A stretch of DNA of 26,022 bases from DASSZN01 sp035702805 (GTDB lineage Bacteria > Chloroflexota > Chloroflexia > Thermomicrobiales > Thermomicrobiaceae). Position numbers and translations under genes: made by a program. The stretch spans positions 1-26,022 of the forward strand of contig DASSZN010000182.1 of the NCBI GenBank assembly GCA_035702805.1, written 5' to 3'. Shown here piece after piece: positions 24,191 through 26,022 of the stretch. Within the stretch, counting starts at the first letter, position 1, and every line of letters begins with the position of its first letter. The notes under the pieces are model-generated. The model saw only the letters and a list, made by a program, of their open reading frames with translations. It was not told where the DNA came from and searched no databases.

Positions 24191-24796
24191 GTGGCTGGAC
24201 GGCGAGGGCGAGGCGGACTCTGGCGGGTCCTGATGCCCCTGTACGTCTTTGCCGCCGCTACGGCCGCCTGGACGGCCATCTACGACGAGATCGTGATCCG
24301 GGACGTCGGCGCGGTGCCGGACTTCTGGGCGCCGGAGCGGATCGTGGCCTACGGAAGCTTCGTCCTTGCGCCAGCGTTGACCTTCATCCCGATCTCACGC
24401 GCGCTCCGCATCCCCCTCTACGACCTCGAGGCGATCGTCGCCTGGTCGACGCTGGCCTTCGTCGTGGCCTTTGTCGATCCGGGACGACACCCGTCGCTGC
24501 CGGTCCTGCTCGTGTTCCTCGTGCCGCTCACCATGGCCATCGCCACGGTCTTCACGCTGGTCTCGGCGGCGATCGGTTTTCGCCTCCTCTCCCGGCGCAG
24601 CCAGCGCTATGACTTCGTGCCGGCACGCCGGGACGGGTATCTGGCAGCCATGTTCGTGGTCGGTTGCCTGCTCCTCGCAATGCTCGGCATGCTCTCGCCG
24701 GTCAGCGCGGCGCTGCTGGCGTTGATCGTGATGCTGCTCGAGGTCTTCCTGCTCTCCCGGAATCCCGTCGCCGGGACCGCGCCTACCGGAGATTGA
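24191..24796 (+). CDS. Unrecognised polytopic membrane protein
   Basis: 201 residues from the GTG at 24191, which gives a basic N-terminus (AGRRGRGGLWR) before the first membrane segment; the ATG at 24233 is an alternative start. About five or six hydrophobic segments are visible, including SFVLAPALTFIPI, AIVAWSTLAFVVAFV, VLLVFLVPLTMAIATVFTLV, AAMFVVGCLLLAMLGML and ALLALIVMLLEVFLL. I recognise no conserved catalytic or transport motif. The following hydantoinase-family gene begins 62 bp downstream on the same strand and may be co-transcribed, but a functional link is not evident. Confidence 0.7.
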   Translation: MAGRRGRGGLWRVLMPLYVFAAATAAWTAIYDEIVIRDVGAVPDFWAPERIVAYGSFVLAPALTFIPISRALRIPLYDLEAIVAWSTLAFVVAFVDPGRHPSLPVLLVFLVPLTMAIATVFTLVSAAIGFRLLSRRSQRYDFVPARRDGYLAAMFVVGCLLLAMLGMLSPVSAALLALIVMLLEVFLLSRNPVAGTAPTGD

Positions 24797-24858
24797 CCAG
24801 CCGACTCGACGTCACGAGGGGATCGAGCCGCCGCCGGGCGGGAGGGGGAGGGGCGCGC

Positions 24859-26022
24859 GTGCGCATCGGCATCGACGTGGGCGGCACCAACACCGACGCC
24901 GTCCTCATGGACGGACGCGAGGTCGTCACCTGGTCCAAGAGACCGACGACCGAGAACGTGATCGACGGGATCATCGCGGCGCTCCGCGACGTCCTCGCGC
25001 ATCCCGAGGTCTCACCGCGCGACGTGGACGCGGTCATGATCGGCACCACGCACTTCACCAACGCTGTCGTCCAGCGGCGGGGGCTGGACCGAACGGCGGT
25101 GGTGCGGCTCGGCCTCCCGGCCACCGAGTCGATCCCGCCGCTGACCGACTGGCCGGACGAACTGCGCCAGTCAATCGGTGGCCCGGCGCTCATGCTGCAC
25201 GGCGGGCACCAGTATGACGGACGAGTGATCTCGCCGCTCGACCCGGAGGAACTGCGGGTCGTCGCGCGCCGGCTCGGCGAACAGACCGTCACCTCGGTGG
25301 CCATTGCGGCGGTTTTCTCGCCGGTGACTCCGGACCATGAGATCGCGGCGGCTGAACTGATCACCGCGGAGCTGCCGGGTGCCGCGATCACGCTGTCGCA
25401 CCAGATTGGCCGGCTCGGCCTGCTCGAGCGCGAGAACGCCGCCGCGCTCAACGCCTGTCTCGCGACCATCGCGCGGCAGACGATCGGCGCCTACGGGCGT
25501 GCCCTGGACCAGCTAGGCCTGACGGCCGCCCTCTACCTGAGCCAGAACGACGGCACGCTGATGACCGCCGACTTCGCGGCACGCTACCCCGTTCTCACCT
25601 TCGCCTCCGGTCCGACGAACAGCATGCGCGGCGCCGCGATGCTCAGCGGCGAGGCGGACGCGATCGTGCTCGACCTCGGCGGCACGACGACCGACGGCGG
25701 CGCGCTCGTCCACGGCTTCCCCCGCGAGGCGTCGTTCGAGGTCCAGATCGGCGGCGTGCGCACCAACTTCCGGATGCCCGACGTGGCCAGCATCGGCCTC
25801 GGCGGAGGCAGCATCGTGACCGAGGATGGAGACCGCGTCGGGCCGTTCAGCGTCGGCTTCCGCATCGCCGACGAGGCGCTCGTCTTCGGCGGCCACACGC
25901 CGACCGCGACCGACGTCGCGGTCGCGGCCGGGCGTGCCGCCGTCGGCGATCGCGCGCGCGTTGCCGGCCTGCCCCTGGACTTCGTCGAGCGGGCACTGCG
26001 CGAGATCGACGATCGCGTCGCG
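24859..26022 (+). CDS. Hydantoinase/oxoprolinase family protein (HyuA-like), 3'-truncated by window edge
   Basis: Open from a GTG at 24859, with GGGAGGGGGAGGGG just upstream, to the window end: 388 residues visible without a stop. The N-terminus RIGIDVGGTNTDAVLMDG is the phosphate-binding loop of the hydantoinase A/acetone carboxylase branch of the ASKHA fold. GTTHFTNAVVQRRGL, FASGPTNSMRGAA, VLDLGGTTTDGG (second phosphate loop) and GLGGGSIV are also hallmarks. Members cleave cyclic amides such as hydantoins or 5-oxoproline using ATP, normally with a second subunit (HyuB) that would lie downstream. Substrate unknown. It begins 62 bp after the membrane protein gene. Confidence 0.9.
   Translation, partial: MRIGIDVGGTNTDAVLMDGREVVTWSKRPTTENVIDGIIAALRDVLAHPEVSPRDVDAVMIGTTHFTNAVVQRRGLDRTAVVRLGLPATESIPPLTDWPDELRQSIGGPALMLHGGHQYDGRVISPLDPEELRVVARRLGEQTVTSVAIAAVFSPVTPDHEIAAAELITAELPGAAITLSHQIGRLGLLERENAAALNACLATIARQTIGAYGRALDQLGLTAALYLSQNDGTLMTADFAARYPVLTFASGPTNSMRGAAMLSGEADAIVLDLGGTTTDGGALVHGFPREASFEVQIGGVRTNFRMPDVASIGLGGGSIVTEDGDRVGPFSVGFRIADEALVFGGHTPTATDVAVAAGRAAVGDRARVAGLPLDFVERALREIDDRVA

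Overview
The window is high-GC bacterial chromosome with dense, ordinary gene packing. Strong Shine-Dalgarno sites, a CIRCE-controlled hrcA-grpE-dnaK operon, a SpoVS-domain gene beside ribonuclease Y, a YacL-type PIN/TRAM protein ahead of ispD-ispF, and DUF951 and DUF5808 proteins all fit a thermophilic Chloroflexota bacterium, perhaps Thermomicrobia/Sphaerobacter-like. That placement is inference from gene content; no rRNA is present. No tRNA, insertion sequence, prophage or CRISPR array was seen.

Layout. 1-2636 (+): 3' part of an ABC-F ATPase, coaE, and a DsbA-family gene with an in-frame TGA at its active site. 2716-5962 (-): enoyl-CoA hydratase, CoA-transferase and class V aminotransferase operon. 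6220-12803 (+): site-2 protease with CBS domains, prfB with its programmed +1 frameshift, then the CIRCE-regulated hrcA-grpE-dnaK. 12953-16778 (-): three linked, poorly described genes: a barrel-sandwich-like protein, a degenerate MutL-like ASKHA protein and a tail-anchored double zinc-ribbon protein with LPxWLR repeats. 16950-19684 (-): PIN/TRAM, ispD, ispF and dtd, partly joined by GTGA overlaps. 19877-23163 (-): PHP phosphoesterase, SpoVS-domain protein and rny. 23494-26022: DUF5808 (+), DUF951 (-), a membrane protein (+) and the 5' part of a hydantoinase/oxoprolinase (+).

Main discovery. The DsbA-family gene at 2019-2636 reads from an ATG with a strong Shine-Dalgarno through a TGA (2061-2063) where this family has its active-site cysteine. 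A perfect 5-bp hairpin with a GGUCUU loop lies 15 nt downstream, matching the bacterial SECIS pattern. The rest of the protein has no cysteine. I read this as a selenoprotein with selenocysteine as its only chalcogen residue, in a U-P-Y-V motif. Default gene calling would start downstream and lose the active site.

About 5.5 kb away, prfB, which encodes the release factor that reads UGA, carries its own recoded UGA. The window therefore shows two different in-frame UGA recoding events. Several intergenic regions also share an extended -10 motif (TGC-TANNNT), which gives a consistent set of promoter calls.
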